Assembly: GCA_027025615.1 (NCBI GenBank)
Contig: JALVQM010000005.1
Location: forward strand, 1-21,695
DNA length: 21,695 nt
Source of the DNA: Desulfobacteraceae bacterium
GTDB taxonomy: Bacteria > Desulfobacterota > Desulfobacteria > Desulfobacterales > Desulfosarcinaceae
Direction of reading: 5' to 3'
Under the pieces are notes generated by a model. It saw only the letters and a program-made list of their open reading frames with translations. It did not search any database and was not told the origin of the DNA. Positions 7,977 to 15,398 of the stretch are shown piece after piece (position 1 is the first letter of the stretch; the number at the start of each line of letters is the position of its first letter). The position numbers and the translations under genes are program-made.

Positions 7977-9050
7977 TTAGGGAACAAGTATGGGCCGTTG
8001 TAAAATCTTGCGCTGGTGAACCTGTTCGAAAATTTCATTGATCTGATCCAGCGGGAAAAGTTTTACAAAGGGTCCCATGTCGATTTTGCCTTCCAGTACA
8101 AGGTCCCTGACGGCACCATAATATTTGGGGACACAACCCCAGTTTCCGCGGGCGGTGGCGTGAAAGGCCATCAGGTTGGACAGCCTTACTTCAACCGTGG
8201 CCATGGTAAAGCCCACGATTGACAGGTTTGCTCCGAATGTAAGTAAACCAAAGGCTGTTTTCTGGCCCGGAGCGGTCCCGGAGGTCTCAAAGATCTTCCA
8301 CTGGGTCCGGCGCCGGCCTTTTTCTTTGACCAGGGCCGAGACTGCCTTGCGCAGTTCCTTGAAGGGCATTTCCTTGGAATTGAAGGTTGCATCCACATAA
8401 GGTGCGATCATTTCCAATTTGGCCGGGTCTATATCAATGGCGATAACCATGGCACCAAGTGCTTTGGCAATTTGTGCTCCGAAACCGCCGACTCCTCCGA
8501 CACCAATGAATATTGCTGTATCCTGATCTGTAAGTCCGGCATCCACGATGGCCTGGTAAGGAGTGGTAACTGCGTCAGCGACAACAGACAGCTCAGCCAG
8601 GCTGATATCGGCCTTGCCGGCCGGTTTGCCATTTGAGTCCAGGGGCACTTCGCAAAGCTGCCCGGCCGGCACCAGGATGTGGCTGGCAAAGCCCCCCTGG
8701 ATGTCGTTGCCGGGCATTTTCTGGGCCGCACAAATATTGCCCAGGTCCTGGCGGCAAACATCACAATCGCCACAGGGCATGACCGCAGGTATTATTACAG
8801 CCTTGTCTTTCCAGCTTTCAGCCCCCTGTCCGGCTTGTTCTACCATACCGCTTATTTCGTGACCCAGGGTGAGGGGGGGAGCAGTCTTGGTGCGTACTCC
8901 GTCATAGAAAAACCCCAGGTCTGTATGACAAACACCGCAACCGGCGACTTTAACAAGCACTTCTCCGGGGCCGGGAGAAGGAAGATCCGCTTCAGCGCGT
9001 TGTAAAGGTTTGCCTGGTTCCACCATCTGCCAGGATACCATTTTAGTCAT
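7977..9050 (-). CDS. had: 6-hydroxycyclohex-1-ene-1-carbonyl-CoA dehydrogenase (zinc MDR family)
   Basis: This 357-residue zinc-dependent medium-chain alcohol dehydrogenase oxidises 6-hydroxycyclohex-1-ene-1-carbonyl-CoA to the 6-oxo compound with NAD+, the second step after benzoyl-CoA reduction (BamQ in Geobacter). The catalytic zinc region is GCGVC41HTD and GH64E; the structural zinc cysteines are C93, C96, C99 and C107. The nucleotide motif GVGGVGGFG begins at residue 183. AGGAGATGG precedes the ATG. The assignment from the general MDR family to Had relies on the flanking dch and oah genes and the characteristic C-terminal half (for example MAFHATARGNWGCVPKYY). It follows dch after 121 bases that contain a strong hairpin. 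Confidence 0.92.
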   Translation of the reverse strand: MTKMVSWQMVEPGKPLQRAEADLPSPGPGEVLVKVAGCGVCHTDLGFFYDGVRTKTAPPLTLGHEISGMVEQAGQGAESWKDKAVIIPAVMPCGDCDVCRQDLGNICAAQKMPGNDIQGGFASHILVPAGQLCEVPLDSNGKPAGKADISLAELSVVADAVTTPYQAIVDAGLTDQDTAIFIGVGGVGGFGAQIAKALGAMVIAIDIDPAKLEMIAPYVDATFNSKEMPFKELRKAVSALVKEKGRRRTQWKIFETSGTAPGQKTAFGLLTFGANLSIVGFTMATVEVRLSNLMAFHATARGNWGCVPKYYGAVRDLVLEGKIDMGPFVKLFPLDQINEIFEQVHQRKILQRPILVP

Positions 9051-9089
9051 GGCCCATCTCCTTTTACTTGGTTAATGGTTTACTATCCT

Positions 9090-9153
9090 TTAACAGGCTG
9101 ATGAAAAATTATGCCGCCCGGCTTTTGCCGCTGGGCTTTCAGCTGCCTGTTAA
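9090..9153. repeat. 64-base imperfect palindrome between dch and had
   Basis: TTAACAGGC at 9090-9098 is exactly complementary to GCCTGTTAA at 9145-9153. Inner pairs continue with TGAAA/TTTCA and a GC-rich core (GCCCGGC, TTTT loop, GCCGCTGGGC). It lies in the intercistronic gap of a minus-strand operon. The left edge resembles AACAGGCTGTTGAAAAA-type sequences seen at 14432 and 16157. It could be a palindromic intergenic repeat unit, an mRNA-processing or stability hairpin, or a remnant of a miniature transposable element. No T-tract suggests strong termination. Confidence 0.6.
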
Positions 9154-9171
9154 TGGTCGGCAGTTTTCCAA

Positions 9172-9942
9172 TCAACGGTTGGACCATACCGGCCGTCGCT
9201 TTTCCTCGAAACTCTTTATTCCCTCAAGGGTGTCGGCAGTCTTCATAAGGCGGTTGAGAAAAAGGTCGCTGACGTTTTCCAGGGCTTTGGAAAATTCGAG
9301 ACCCAGATTGTTCTTGACCGCCTGCTTGTTGAGCCGGATGATAAGCGGACTGCAGACTTTTATCTCTTTGATCAGTTTTTCAAGGTATTCTTCAAAATTG
9401 TCGGCAGGAGCAACATGGTTCAGCAGCCCCCTGAGCCTTCCTTCTTCAGCGCTGTAACGTTTCCCGGTTGTGCAGATTTCAATTGCCTTGGCCGGTCCAA
9501 CCAGTTGTGGCAGGCGGATGGCAGCGTAGGGCGGGAAAAATCCGAGTTTTATTTCCGGTTGACCGAAGACTGCTTTTTCAGACGCAACGATAATATCGCA
9601 GGCAATGGCCAGCTCCATGCCTCCGCCGAGGCAGGCACCGTGGACCGCGGCTATAACCGGCACGTCGATTTTGTCTATCCGCTGGAAGATACCGTTGAAT
9701 ACTGCAATCATATCGTCGACCATTTCCGGTTTGTGGTCGGCAACCTCGACCCCGGCACACCAACTTGGACCTTCTGCGTCCAGCACCAGGCATTTTACTT
9801 CATCATCCGAAGCTATCTGGTCGAGCATTTGATTGAGCTCTTGCATCATATCGATGTTGAGCACGTTGTGCTTGGGCCTGGCCAGGGTCAGCCGGGCCAC
9901 CTGCCCGCTTAGCTCATATTTGAAAAATTTTAGTTCTGTCAT
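9172..9942 (-). CDS. dch: Cyclohexa-1,5-diene-1-carbonyl-CoA hydratase
   Basis: A 256-residue crotonase-family enzyme that adds water to cyclohexa-1,5-diene-1-carbonyl-CoA, the product of benzoyl-CoA reductase, giving 6-hydroxycyclohex-1-ene-1-carbonyl-CoA (BamR in Geobacter). The oxyanion-hole segments are SWCAGVEVADH (60-70) and HGACLGGGMEL (101-111). E110 and E130 (FGQPEIKLGFFPPY) are acidic residues at the positions expected for crotonase catalysis. The ATG at 9942 (MTELKFFKYE) is chosen over 9984 because the longer form would overlap the DUF35 stop and AGGGAGA sits just upstream of 9942. Length and the FGQPEIKLGFFPPYAA stretch fit Dch better than a general enoyl-CoA hydratase. Adjacent had and nearby oah support this. 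Confidence 0.9.
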   Translation of the reverse strand: MTELKFFKYELSGQVARLTLARPKHNVLNIDMMQELNQMLDQIASDDEVKCLVLDAEGPSWCAGVEVADHKPEMVDDMIAVFNGIFQRIDKIDVPVIAAVHGACLGGGMELAIACDIIVASEKAVFGQPEIKLGFFPPYAAIRLPQLVGPAKAIEICTTGKRYSAEEGRLRGLLNHVAPADNFEEYLEKLIKEIKVCSPLIIRLNKQAVKNNLGLEFSKALENVSDLFLNRLMKTADTLEGIKSFEEKRRPVWSNR

Positions 9943-9964
9943 GACTGGATTCTCCCTTTTGCCA

Positions 9965-10402
9965 TCAGGCTTTTTCAAAGACATAATTCAACTGGCCGTT
10001 TGCAAGACGGTTTGCCTTGGTTGTCATTTCCATCCCTACGGCAAGCTCATTTTCTTCGATTCCGTCAGCAATACGGCCGAAAATCTTGAAGTCCCCGTAA
10101 TCAACCACAGCGATTGTATATGGAACGTCTTCTTTGAAACCCGCCGGGCCGAAACTCAACCGGCTGAAGGTAATCAGCCGCCCCATACCTTCCACCGGGA
10201 ACCATTCCATCTCAGATTTCAGGCATTGGCAACAGTCGGCCCGGGGTGGGAAATATTTTTTCTGGCACTCTTTGCAAAAGGTGCCGGTCACTTTGCCTTC
10301 TTCCAGGTGGGTCACAAAATCGTTAACCTTTGTGGTAGCTGTGAATCCTACCGTTCCGAACTTCCGGAAGCGGTCATCGATTTTCTTTTTGGCTTTGCCC
10401 AT
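9965..10402 (-). CDS. DUF35 OB-fold/zinc-ribbon acyl-CoA-associated protein (BbsA-like thiolase partner)
   Basis: A 145-residue protein with the rubredoxin-like zinc ribbon C43-x2-C46 ... C57-x2-C60 followed by an OB-fold (GRLITFSRLSFGPAGF, then PYTIAVVDYGDFKIFGRI). DUF35 proteins partner SCP2-type thiolases and archaeal HMG-CoA synthase and channel CoA intermediates; BbsA of anaerobic toluene degradation is the nearest functional model. GGAGG lies just upstream of the ATG. It is 39 bases downstream of the thiolase gene in the same operon, so the two are expected to form a complex. It is intact although its thiolase neighbour carries a stop codon. The role in 3-oxoacyl-CoA cleavage is inferred. 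Confidence 0.85.
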   Translation of the reverse strand: MGKAKKKIDDRFRKFGTVGFTATTKVNDFVTHLEEGKVTGTFCKECQKKYFPPRADCCQCLKSEMEWFPVEGMGRLITFSRLSFGPAGFKEDVPYTIAVVDYGDFKIFGRIADGIEENELAVGMEMTTKANRLANGQLNYVFEKA

Positions 10403-10441
10403 TGTTTCCTCCGCGTTCAGGCTTGCAGCAGTTTCAGGTGA

Positions 10442-11608
10442 TCAAACACCAAGAATGGTGACGTTACCGTATAGACCGACACCGCCGATATTGTGCACCA
10501 GCCCGATTTGCGGGTTATCGACCTGAATCTGGCCTGCCTCACCCCTGAGCTGGAGTACAATGGTTCGTATCTGTGATCCGCCGGTGGCCCCGATTGGATG
10601 CCCTTTGGACAGCAGCCCACCGTCGATGTTGACCGGAATTTCGCCGTCTTGGTAAGTTGCCTTGGCCCTTATAAGTTCTTTGCCCTGACCACGTTCTGCA
10701 AATCCCAGGTCTTCATAGGCCATCATTTCAGCTATGGTAAAACAATCATGGACTTCAGCTACATCTATATCCCTGGGACCCACACCAGCCATTTTGTAAG
10801 CCTGTTCGGCAGCCCGGCGGGCCACATCCAGACCGTTGAAAACATCCCTTCCGGCCAGGTTGACCGGGGCGCTGGCAGCTCCCAGACCTAAGACCCACAC
10901 CGGTTTGTCACAAACCGCCTTTGCCTTTTCGGCGCTTGCCACTATGATGCAGGAGCTGCCGTCGGCATTGGCGCAGCAATCACCCACCCGCAGGGGACTT
11001 GCCACGGGGTTGGACATCATGTTTTCCGGGTCGGTGAACATTTCGGCAGTGACCGGCTTGCGATAAACGGCCCGGTCGTTCAACTGGCCGTAGGTGGCAG
11101 CCTTGACGCGAATGGCCGCCAGGTCTTCCAGGCTCGTGCCGTAAGTTTCCATGTGGTTACGGGCGTACATGGCATAGTAGGCTGGCATCATGGTTCCGAA
11201 GGGACTTTCCCATTGAATGTCAGCCCCGCGGCCCATTCTCTCTTGGGACTCGGCCGAAGATATTTCCGACATTTTTTGGAAACCGATTACGGCCACCGTA
11301 TCGTGTAGACCGGAGGCTACCAGGCTATAGGCCAGTCGCAACCCGGTGCTGCTGGATGAGCACAATGTTTAAACATAAAAGGTCGGCCCGGGATTAAGAC
11401 CCAAGTACTCGGCGAAAACCCCGGCCGGTGACCTTTGCTTGTCGTATTCCGGTGCCGAGCATACCACCGAAGCATCAATCTGGTCGGCAGTCAGGCCGGC
11501 ATCAGTCATTGCTTCACTGAATCCTTCAAACGCCAGTTCGCGGATTGAACCAGGATAACTGCGGACAAAAGTACTTTGTCCAACGCCGATTATGGCAACT
11601 TTTTTCAT
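10442..11608 (-). pseudogene. SCP2/BbsB-type thiolase interrupted by an in-frame TAA
   Basis: The frame encodes about 388 residues of a SCP2-type thiolase but contains TAA at 11369-11371, reading GPTFYV-stop-TLCSSSSTG. The stop falls three residues before the predicted nucleophilic Cys; family members usually have Glu there (V-E-x-x-C), so a single GAA-to-TAA change explains it. The frame is identical on both sides and the rest looks intact: EVHDCFTIAEMM, GGLLSKGHPIGATGG with the catalytic His, and HNIGGVGLYGN. The start MKKVAIIGVGQSTF is normal. Its expected role is thiolytic cleavage of a 3-oxoacyl-CoA such as 3-oxopimeloyl-CoA, with the DUF35 protein. It is either a recent pseudogene or a base error. 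UAA is not a known recoding codon for Sec or Pyl, and restart at TTG 11365 would yield an incomplete fold. Confidence 0.85.
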
Positions 11609-11691
11609 TTTTTTCCCTTTTATTCAGTTCATCATATGTGTTGGTATCGCTACTATCCTGTTGTGAAATACATAGGATCCTGTCGACGCCG

Positions 11692-12441
11692 TCATATGTA
11701 TTGACCCCCGTCGACCTTTATAACTTCACCGGTAATGTGCCTTGCCTTGTCCGAGGCCAGGAAGACGATGACGTTGGCCAGGTCTTCGGGTTGCCCGATT
11801 CTTTTCAGGACCATCTCACCCATGGCCATGTCAATAATCTTGTCGCGTGCTTCTGATTCACGTAACATGGCGGTTTCAATCAGGCCCGGGGCAACGGCAT
11901 TGACGTTGACGTTGAAGGCTCCCAGCTCTTTGGCCAGGGCTTTGGTGTAGCCGATTATTCCAGCCTTGGAAGCCGAATAATTGGTTTGGCCGAATTTTCC
12001 CCGAAGGCCGTTAATCGAAGTTACATTGATAATCCTGCCATAAGCCTGGCTTTTGAAATGGGGTGCCGTGTGCCTTACAAAATTGAAGTATCCCTTCAGG
12101 TTTACTTCTATTACCCGGTCCCATTGCTCTTCGGACATTTTCCATGAAACGCCGTCCCAGTTCATTCCCGCATTGTTAACCAGGATGTCTATTCCCCCAA
12201 AAGCTTCCAGGGCCTCTGCCACCACCGCCTCGGCTTCCTTGAAAGAAGAGATATCGCACTTTACACAAATAGCCTTACGGCCCATCCGGCGAATTTCATC
12301 CCGTACCTTTTCGGCTTCTTTTTCGTGGCTGCGATAGGTCAGACATACGTTGGCTCCCTCACGGGCCAGCTCCAGGGAAGTGGCCGTGCCTATACCCTGT
12401 GATCCGCCGGTTACAATAGCATTTTTACCTTCAAGCAGCAT
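11692..12441 (-). CDS. Short-chain dehydrogenase (FabG-like 3-hydroxyacyl-CoA dehydrogenase)
   Basis: A 249-residue classical SDR. Visible are the cofactor loop TGGSQGIG (residues 11-18), NNAG (89-92) and the catalytic triad S142, Y155, K159 (YSASK), ending in GGQYI. The ATG at 12441 (MLLEGKNAIVTGG) is supported by AAGGAGG; the longer frame to 12612 would run through oah. It lies 16 bases after oah and 83 bases before the thiolase. This position suggests oxidation of a 3-hydroxyacyl-CoA, plausibly 3-hydroxypimeloyl-CoA released by Oah, to feed the thiolase. FabG-type fatty-acid synthesis is the alternative, but no other fab genes are near. BbsC/BbsD-like roles in benzylsuccinate pathways are also possible. 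Confidence 0.88.
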   Translation of the reverse strand: MLLEGKNAIVTGGSQGIGTATSLELAREGANVCLTYRSHEKEAEKVRDEIRRMGRKAICVKCDISSFKEAEAVVAEALEAFGGIDILVNNAGMNWDGVSWKMSEEQWDRVIEVNLKGYFNFVRHTAPHFKSQAYGRIINVTSINGLRGKFGQTNYSASKAGIIGYTKALAKELGAFNVNVNAVAPGLIETAMLRESEARDKIIDMAMGEMVLKRIGQPEDLANVIVFLASDKARHITGEVIKVDGGQYI

Positions 12442-12457
12442 TACGCCTCCTTGTTGA

Positions 12458-13591
12458 CTACTCTTGCGGTTTAGCCAGGACGGCCGCCATGAATTCGTTG
12501 TCAAAGGTGGCGGATTCGGCCATCTGGCGCCTGAACTCGATGAAATCGATTGTATCCTTTCCGGTGATCTTCTTGGTGTTGAAGGCATTGAATCCCAGGA
12601 ATGCCTCACCATTCATGTTGGCCGCCAGCCAGTGACGGTTGATTATCTTGGCCTGATCCCAGAAGAATTTCTTTTTCATTCTGACGCCATCTACGCTCTT
12701 GATAAGACAGCCGGGGAACAAGTTGGTAAAAGTCCAAAGGATTTTTCCGACTTCCTTGTCCAGCAAGGTAAAGTCTGTTGGTGTGTCTTTAATTATCTGG
12801 CGGGCCTGCTTTACGTCCTGGCCGCCTTTGAATTCTCCGTAAACTATTTCGCCGTCAACGACGTAAGAGTCTGTATAAACAAGGGGATTGCGGATCCACT
12901 TGTCACCGTCTTTGAGTACAGGTACGCACTTGGAAATAAGGCCAAGACGCTGCATTTTATAGGCGCTCCACATTTCACAGGAGACGCAGTTCCACATGGC
13001 GAGCTCCATTGGCAGCATCCAGGGCAGAAAGTCCGTGCTTCCCCCGTCCGGTGCAGAGCCGTGCTTGGGACCAGCCTGGCCGAAGATGGCCAGGTCGCTT
13101 GCCAGGGTCAAATCGCAAGCCATGCCGATTTCCTGACCACCGGCAACCCGCATTCCATTTACGCGGCAAATGGTCGGTTTTTTGCAGTTAAGGATGGAAT
13201 CGACCATGCCATTGAAAAGGTCCATGTAAATTCCATATTCATTGGGGCGCTTGGAATAATATTCAGCGTATTCCTTGGTGTTGCCTCCGGTGCAGAATGC
13301 CTTGTCCCCAACGGCGGTAAAAACTGCTGCCACGACTGAATTGTCGGCCGAGGCCCGCTGGAATCCGGCGATTACCCCCTTGACCATTTCAGTGGTGTAA
13401 CTGTTGTACTGTCTGGGATTGTTTAGTATAATCCAGGCCGAGTAGACGCCTTCAACGGGATTGCCGCTTGGATCGAGGATGGGTTTTTTTTCGAAAATCA
13501 CCCCGGGAGCTTCAGAAGAAAAATGTTCTTCGTCCCAAAGGTAGTGGTTTTTGCGGCCGGATTCTCGGGGCAGCCAGCTCAGGTCGCTCAT
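12458..13591 (-). CDS. oah: 6-oxocyclohex-1-ene-1-carbonyl-CoA hydrolase (ring-opening)
   Basis: At 377 residues this has the size typical of Oah/BamA, longer than ordinary crotonases. It hydrates and hydrolytically opens the six-membered ring of 6-oxocyclohex-1-ene-1-carbonyl-CoA to 3-hydroxypimeloyl-CoA, and is a widely used marker of anaerobic aromatic degradation. The oxyanion-hole segments are AFCTGGNTKEYAEYY (98-112) and VAGGQEIGMACDL (149-161), followed by FGQAGPKHGSAPDGGSTDFLP (170-190), characteristic of this subfamily. The ATG at 13591 (MSDLSWLPRESG) is preceded by AAGGAGG; the frame extends upstream to 13660 without a ribosome site. It is the first gene of the minus-strand operon, 93 bases from the predicted transcription start. 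Confidence 0.95.
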   Translation of the reverse strand: MSDLSWLPRESGRKNHYLWDEEHFSSEAPGVIFEKKPILDPSGNPVEGVYSAWIILNNPRQYNSYTTEMVKGVIAGFQRASADNSVVAAVFTAVGDKAFCTGGNTKEYAEYYSKRPNEYGIYMDLFNGMVDSILNCKKPTICRVNGMRVAGGQEIGMACDLTLASDLAIFGQAGPKHGSAPDGGSTDFLPWMLPMELAMWNCVSCEMWSAYKMQRLGLISKCVPVLKDGDKWIRNPLVYTDSYVVDGEIVYGEFKGGQDVKQARQIIKDTPTDFTLLDKEVGKILWTFTNLFPGCLIKSVDGVRMKKKFFWDQAKIINRHWLAANMNGEAFLGFNAFNTKKITGKDTIDFIEFRRQMAESATFDNEFMAAVLAKPQE

Positions 13592-13686
13592 TGTATCCTC
13601 CTTGAATTTGATAGTTTGTTCAGGCGGGAAAATGCATAAAAAATTATTTACTAAACACAATTCATTTGATAAAAAAGGTCACATAT

Positions 13687-13703
13687 TAGCTATATATTAG
13701 CTA
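13687..13703. promoter_or_regulatory. Candidate operator TAGCTA-N5-TAGCTA overlapping the oah promoter
   Basis: Two identical, self-complementary hexamers TAGCTA at 13687-13692 and 13698-13703 are spaced 11 bases (one helical turn) and bracket or overlap the -10 box. The same arrangement, TAACTA-N5-TAGCTA, occurs at 16005-16021 upstream of bamB. This placement suggests a repressor site shared by both aromatic operons. The binding protein is not encoded in this window. Confidence 0.6.
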
Positions 13704-13719
13704 CACATTGGCCAGTCAA
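13691..13719 (-). promoter_or_regulatory. Sigma70-type promoter of the oah operon
   Basis: On the minus strand TTGACT (13719-13714), a 17-base spacer and TATATA (13696-13691) form a near-consensus promoter. The predicted start near 13684 leaves a leader of about 93 bases before oah. Because TATATA is self-complementary, a plus-strand promoter for the divergent acetyltransferase may use the same hexamer with TTGATA at 13666-13671 (19-base spacer); this second promoter is weaker. Confidence 0.7.
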
Positions 13720-13771
13720 GAAAAAAATAGCTGCCGGTGCAAGCCGTAGACAAGACAAGGAGGAGCAGCCG

Positions 13772-14326
13772 GTGAGATACCCAAAAGAATGTGTGCTCAA
13801 GGATTGCAACGAGGCCGTTCTTCGACCATTGGAAACCGGTGACCGTGAGTTGCTGGCGGAATTTTATGCTCATATACCGGTCGAAGACAGGTGGTGCATG
13901 CGTTACGACGCTACCAAACCGGATGTGCTTGAGCGCTGGTTCAAGGCCATGGATGAGGGCTTCGTGGATTCAATAGTTGCGGTTTGCGAAAACCGGATCA
14001 TCGGCCATGGTAGTCTGCATTTTCGCACCTTTGGTGTTACCCAGCATGTAGGACGCTTTCGAATCGTTGTTTTGCCCGAATTCAGAATGAAACGCCTCGG
14101 TACGTGGCTGTTGCTGGACCTGATTCAACTTGCCATGGACAAGGGCCTTGAGAAATTGCGCTGTGACCTTGTGGTTGGAATTGAAGATGCAGCCATAGAT
14201 GCCGTTTACAAGTTCGATTTTGTAAAAGCCGCTGTTTTAAAAGATTATGTCAAGGATATCACGGGTAAACACCATGACATGGTTATAATGATCAAGCACC
14301 TCCACAAGGGATGGAGCGATTTTTGA
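13772..14326 (+). CDS. GNAT-family acetyltransferase, divergent from the oah operon
   Basis: A 184-residue GNAT protein. It opens with a Pat-like element (LRPLETGDRELLAEFYAHIPVEDRW), has a central strand RFRIVVLPEF and an acetyl-CoA loop R-M-K-R-L-G where the usual first Gly of Q/RxxGxG is Arg. It starts with GTG at 13772, preceded by AAGGAGG at eight bases; no earlier in-frame start is better. Relatives modify small molecules or protein lysines, including the catalytic Lys of AMP-forming acyl-CoA synthetases. Its divergent placement from the aromatic operon and the AcuA-like gene downstream suggest a regulatory role in aromatic acid activation, but the substrate is unknown. No deacetylase is seen nearby. 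Confidence 0.8.
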   Translation: MRYPKECVLKDCNEAVLRPLETGDRELLAEFYAHIPVEDRWCMRYDATKPDVLERWFKAMDEGFVDSIVAVCENRIIGHGSLHFRTFGVTQHVGRFRIVVLPEFRMKRLGTWLLLDLIQLAMDKGLEKLRCDLVVGIEDAAIDAVYKFDFVKAAVLKDYVKDITGKHHDMVIMIKHLHKGWSDF

Positions 14327-14431
14327 TCTTAAACCTCCTTATCAATTACCACCATACCCAAACTGCTGTTCATTTGGCAAGACCTACTTGTTATTATTGC
14401 CTCAACCACTGATGCATTGCGAATTTATGTT

Positions 14432-14450
14432 CAACAGGCCGTTAAAATAG
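14432..14450 (+). repeat. AACAGGC-type repeat segment
   Basis: CAACAGGCCGTTAAAATAG resembles the left arm of the palindrome at 9090 (AACAGGCTGATGAAAAATT). No clear opposing arm was found. Perhaps a decayed copy of the same intergenic unit. Confidence 0.3.
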
Positions 14451-14589
14451 TTGCCAGTAAAGCTGAAGCAGGGCAGAATGAGGCCAAAAATTTTATACAA
14501 GGATCATTTTAAGCTGATTTCAACCCAGTCAAAAGTCAGGTGCCGCATTTTTTAAGGACCTGTGGGATTACGGATTACTACATTGTGAA

Positions 14590-14617
14590 TTTAATCATAC
14601 CTTGGGGACTATATAAT
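14590..14617 (+). promoter_or_regulatory. Putative promoter of the AcuA-like gene
   Basis: TATAAT at 14612-14617 is a perfect -10 hexamer in an AT-rich context (CTATATAATAAGG). The -35 is poor (TTTAAT at 14590-14595, 16-base spacer). The predicted start near 14624 gives a leader of about 60 bases before the ATG at 14684. The weak -35 suggests activator dependence or an alternative promoter. Confidence 0.45.
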
Positions 14618-14683
14618 AAGGATGTTTGCTCGACCCGGGTAACTTCTGGAGCCGGTGTTGAACTAGGGGTGGTACGCATATAG

Positions 14684-15337
14684 ATGAGCAACCAAGGGAT
14701 CAACAATTTCATCTCGGAACCCGAGATTGTGGAAACGGAAAAGGGTCTGGTTTCTGTAGCTGCGTTTTGTACATCCGATATAATTCATTGTTATCGTTTC
14801 GATGACCAATTTGGGACCCACGCCCAGTATAAGTCGATCTACACCAAGCGACAGACCCTTGAAAATATAGCTGAAAAACCGGGCACCAACGTTGTACTGG
14901 CCCTTAGTCCGCAAAAAACCATCATCGGGTTCGGAGTCCTCGATTATCCTGAACCCCATGAACGCTGGGCTCAACTAGGGCCGGGATTGATGATCGAGCT
15001 CAAGGCGATTGAAGTCAGTCGCAGCTGGAGGGCCAACAAGCTGGCCGACAGGATTGTTGCCCACCTGATGAGACATCCTAGAATTGAGCATATGATTGCC
15101 TACCTTGTCGGCTATTCATGGACCTGGGACCTTGACGGTACCGGCTTTACAGCCCAGCAATATCGCAAAATGCTGATCGATCTTTTTACTCCCCACGGCT
15201 TCAGTGAATTGCAGACCAACGAACCGAATATTTGCCTGAGGCCGGAAAACCTGTTCATGGGGCGGATAGGCTCACAGGTTCCGGAAGAAATTCAACAGCA
15301 GTTCAAGTGGCTGCGGTTTGGTATTACGCCGGAATGA
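14684..15337 (+). CDS. AcuA-like GNAT acetyltransferase (acyl-CoA synthetase-modifying candidate)
   Basis: A 217-residue GNAT-fold protein whose arrangement recalls AcuA, the Bacillus enzyme that acetylates and inactivates acetyl-CoA synthetase. The core has VVLALSPQKTIIGFGVLDYP near residue 70, IELKAIEVSRSWRANKLADR near 107 with an atypical acetyl-CoA loop (R-A-N-K-L-A), and a C-terminal NEPNICLRPENLFMGRIG block near 182 followed by KWLRFG. An AGGGGTGG site lies about eleven bases upstream of the ATG. The likely targets here would be acyl-CoA ligases of the aromatic pathway, such as PaaK (C-terminal GK422ALR) or a benzoate-CoA ligase outside the window. Family assignment is from memory of motif layout, so moderate; GNAT fold is more certain. 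Confidence 0.65.
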   Translation: MSNQGINNFISEPEIVETEKGLVSVAAFCTSDIIHCYRFDDQFGTHAQYKSIYTKRQTLENIAEKPGTNVVLALSPQKTIIGFGVLDYPEPHERWAQLGPGLMIELKAIEVSRSWRANKLADRIVAHLMRHPRIEHMIAYLVGYSWTWDLDGTGFTAQQYRKMLIDLFTPHGFSELQTNEPNICLRPENLFMGRIGSQVPEEIQQQFKWLRFGITPE

Positions 15338-15398
15338 AGCCGGCCTTGATTCTATCTTTTGGTATGGAGATTTATGCCGAAACAGCTGGGAGTTATAA

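Larger units (their letters stand above)
14327..14683. other. Intergenic region of 357 bases
   Basis: No convincing coding frame was found. The stretch holds a consensus -10 TATAAT at 14612-14617 (with a weak -35 such as TTTAAT 14590-14595), and a CAACAGGCCGTTAAAATAG segment at 14432-14450 resembling the palindromic unit at 9090. No clear terminator follows the upstream acetyltransferase gene. Confidence 0.5.

Noticed and set aside
10442..11365. Independent thiolase gene starting at TTG 11365
   Set aside because: It would lack the first 80 residues of the thiolase fold, which are encoded in the same frame directly upstream; an interrupted gene is simpler.
12464..13339. 291-codon plus-strand open frame
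   Set aside because: It is a shadow of oah on the other strand; the composition is unlike a real protein and the minus-strand product is unmistakable.
13683..13703. CRISPR or tandem-repeat array
   Set aside because: Only two copies of a nine-base unit occur, in a promoter, with no further repeats or cas genes.
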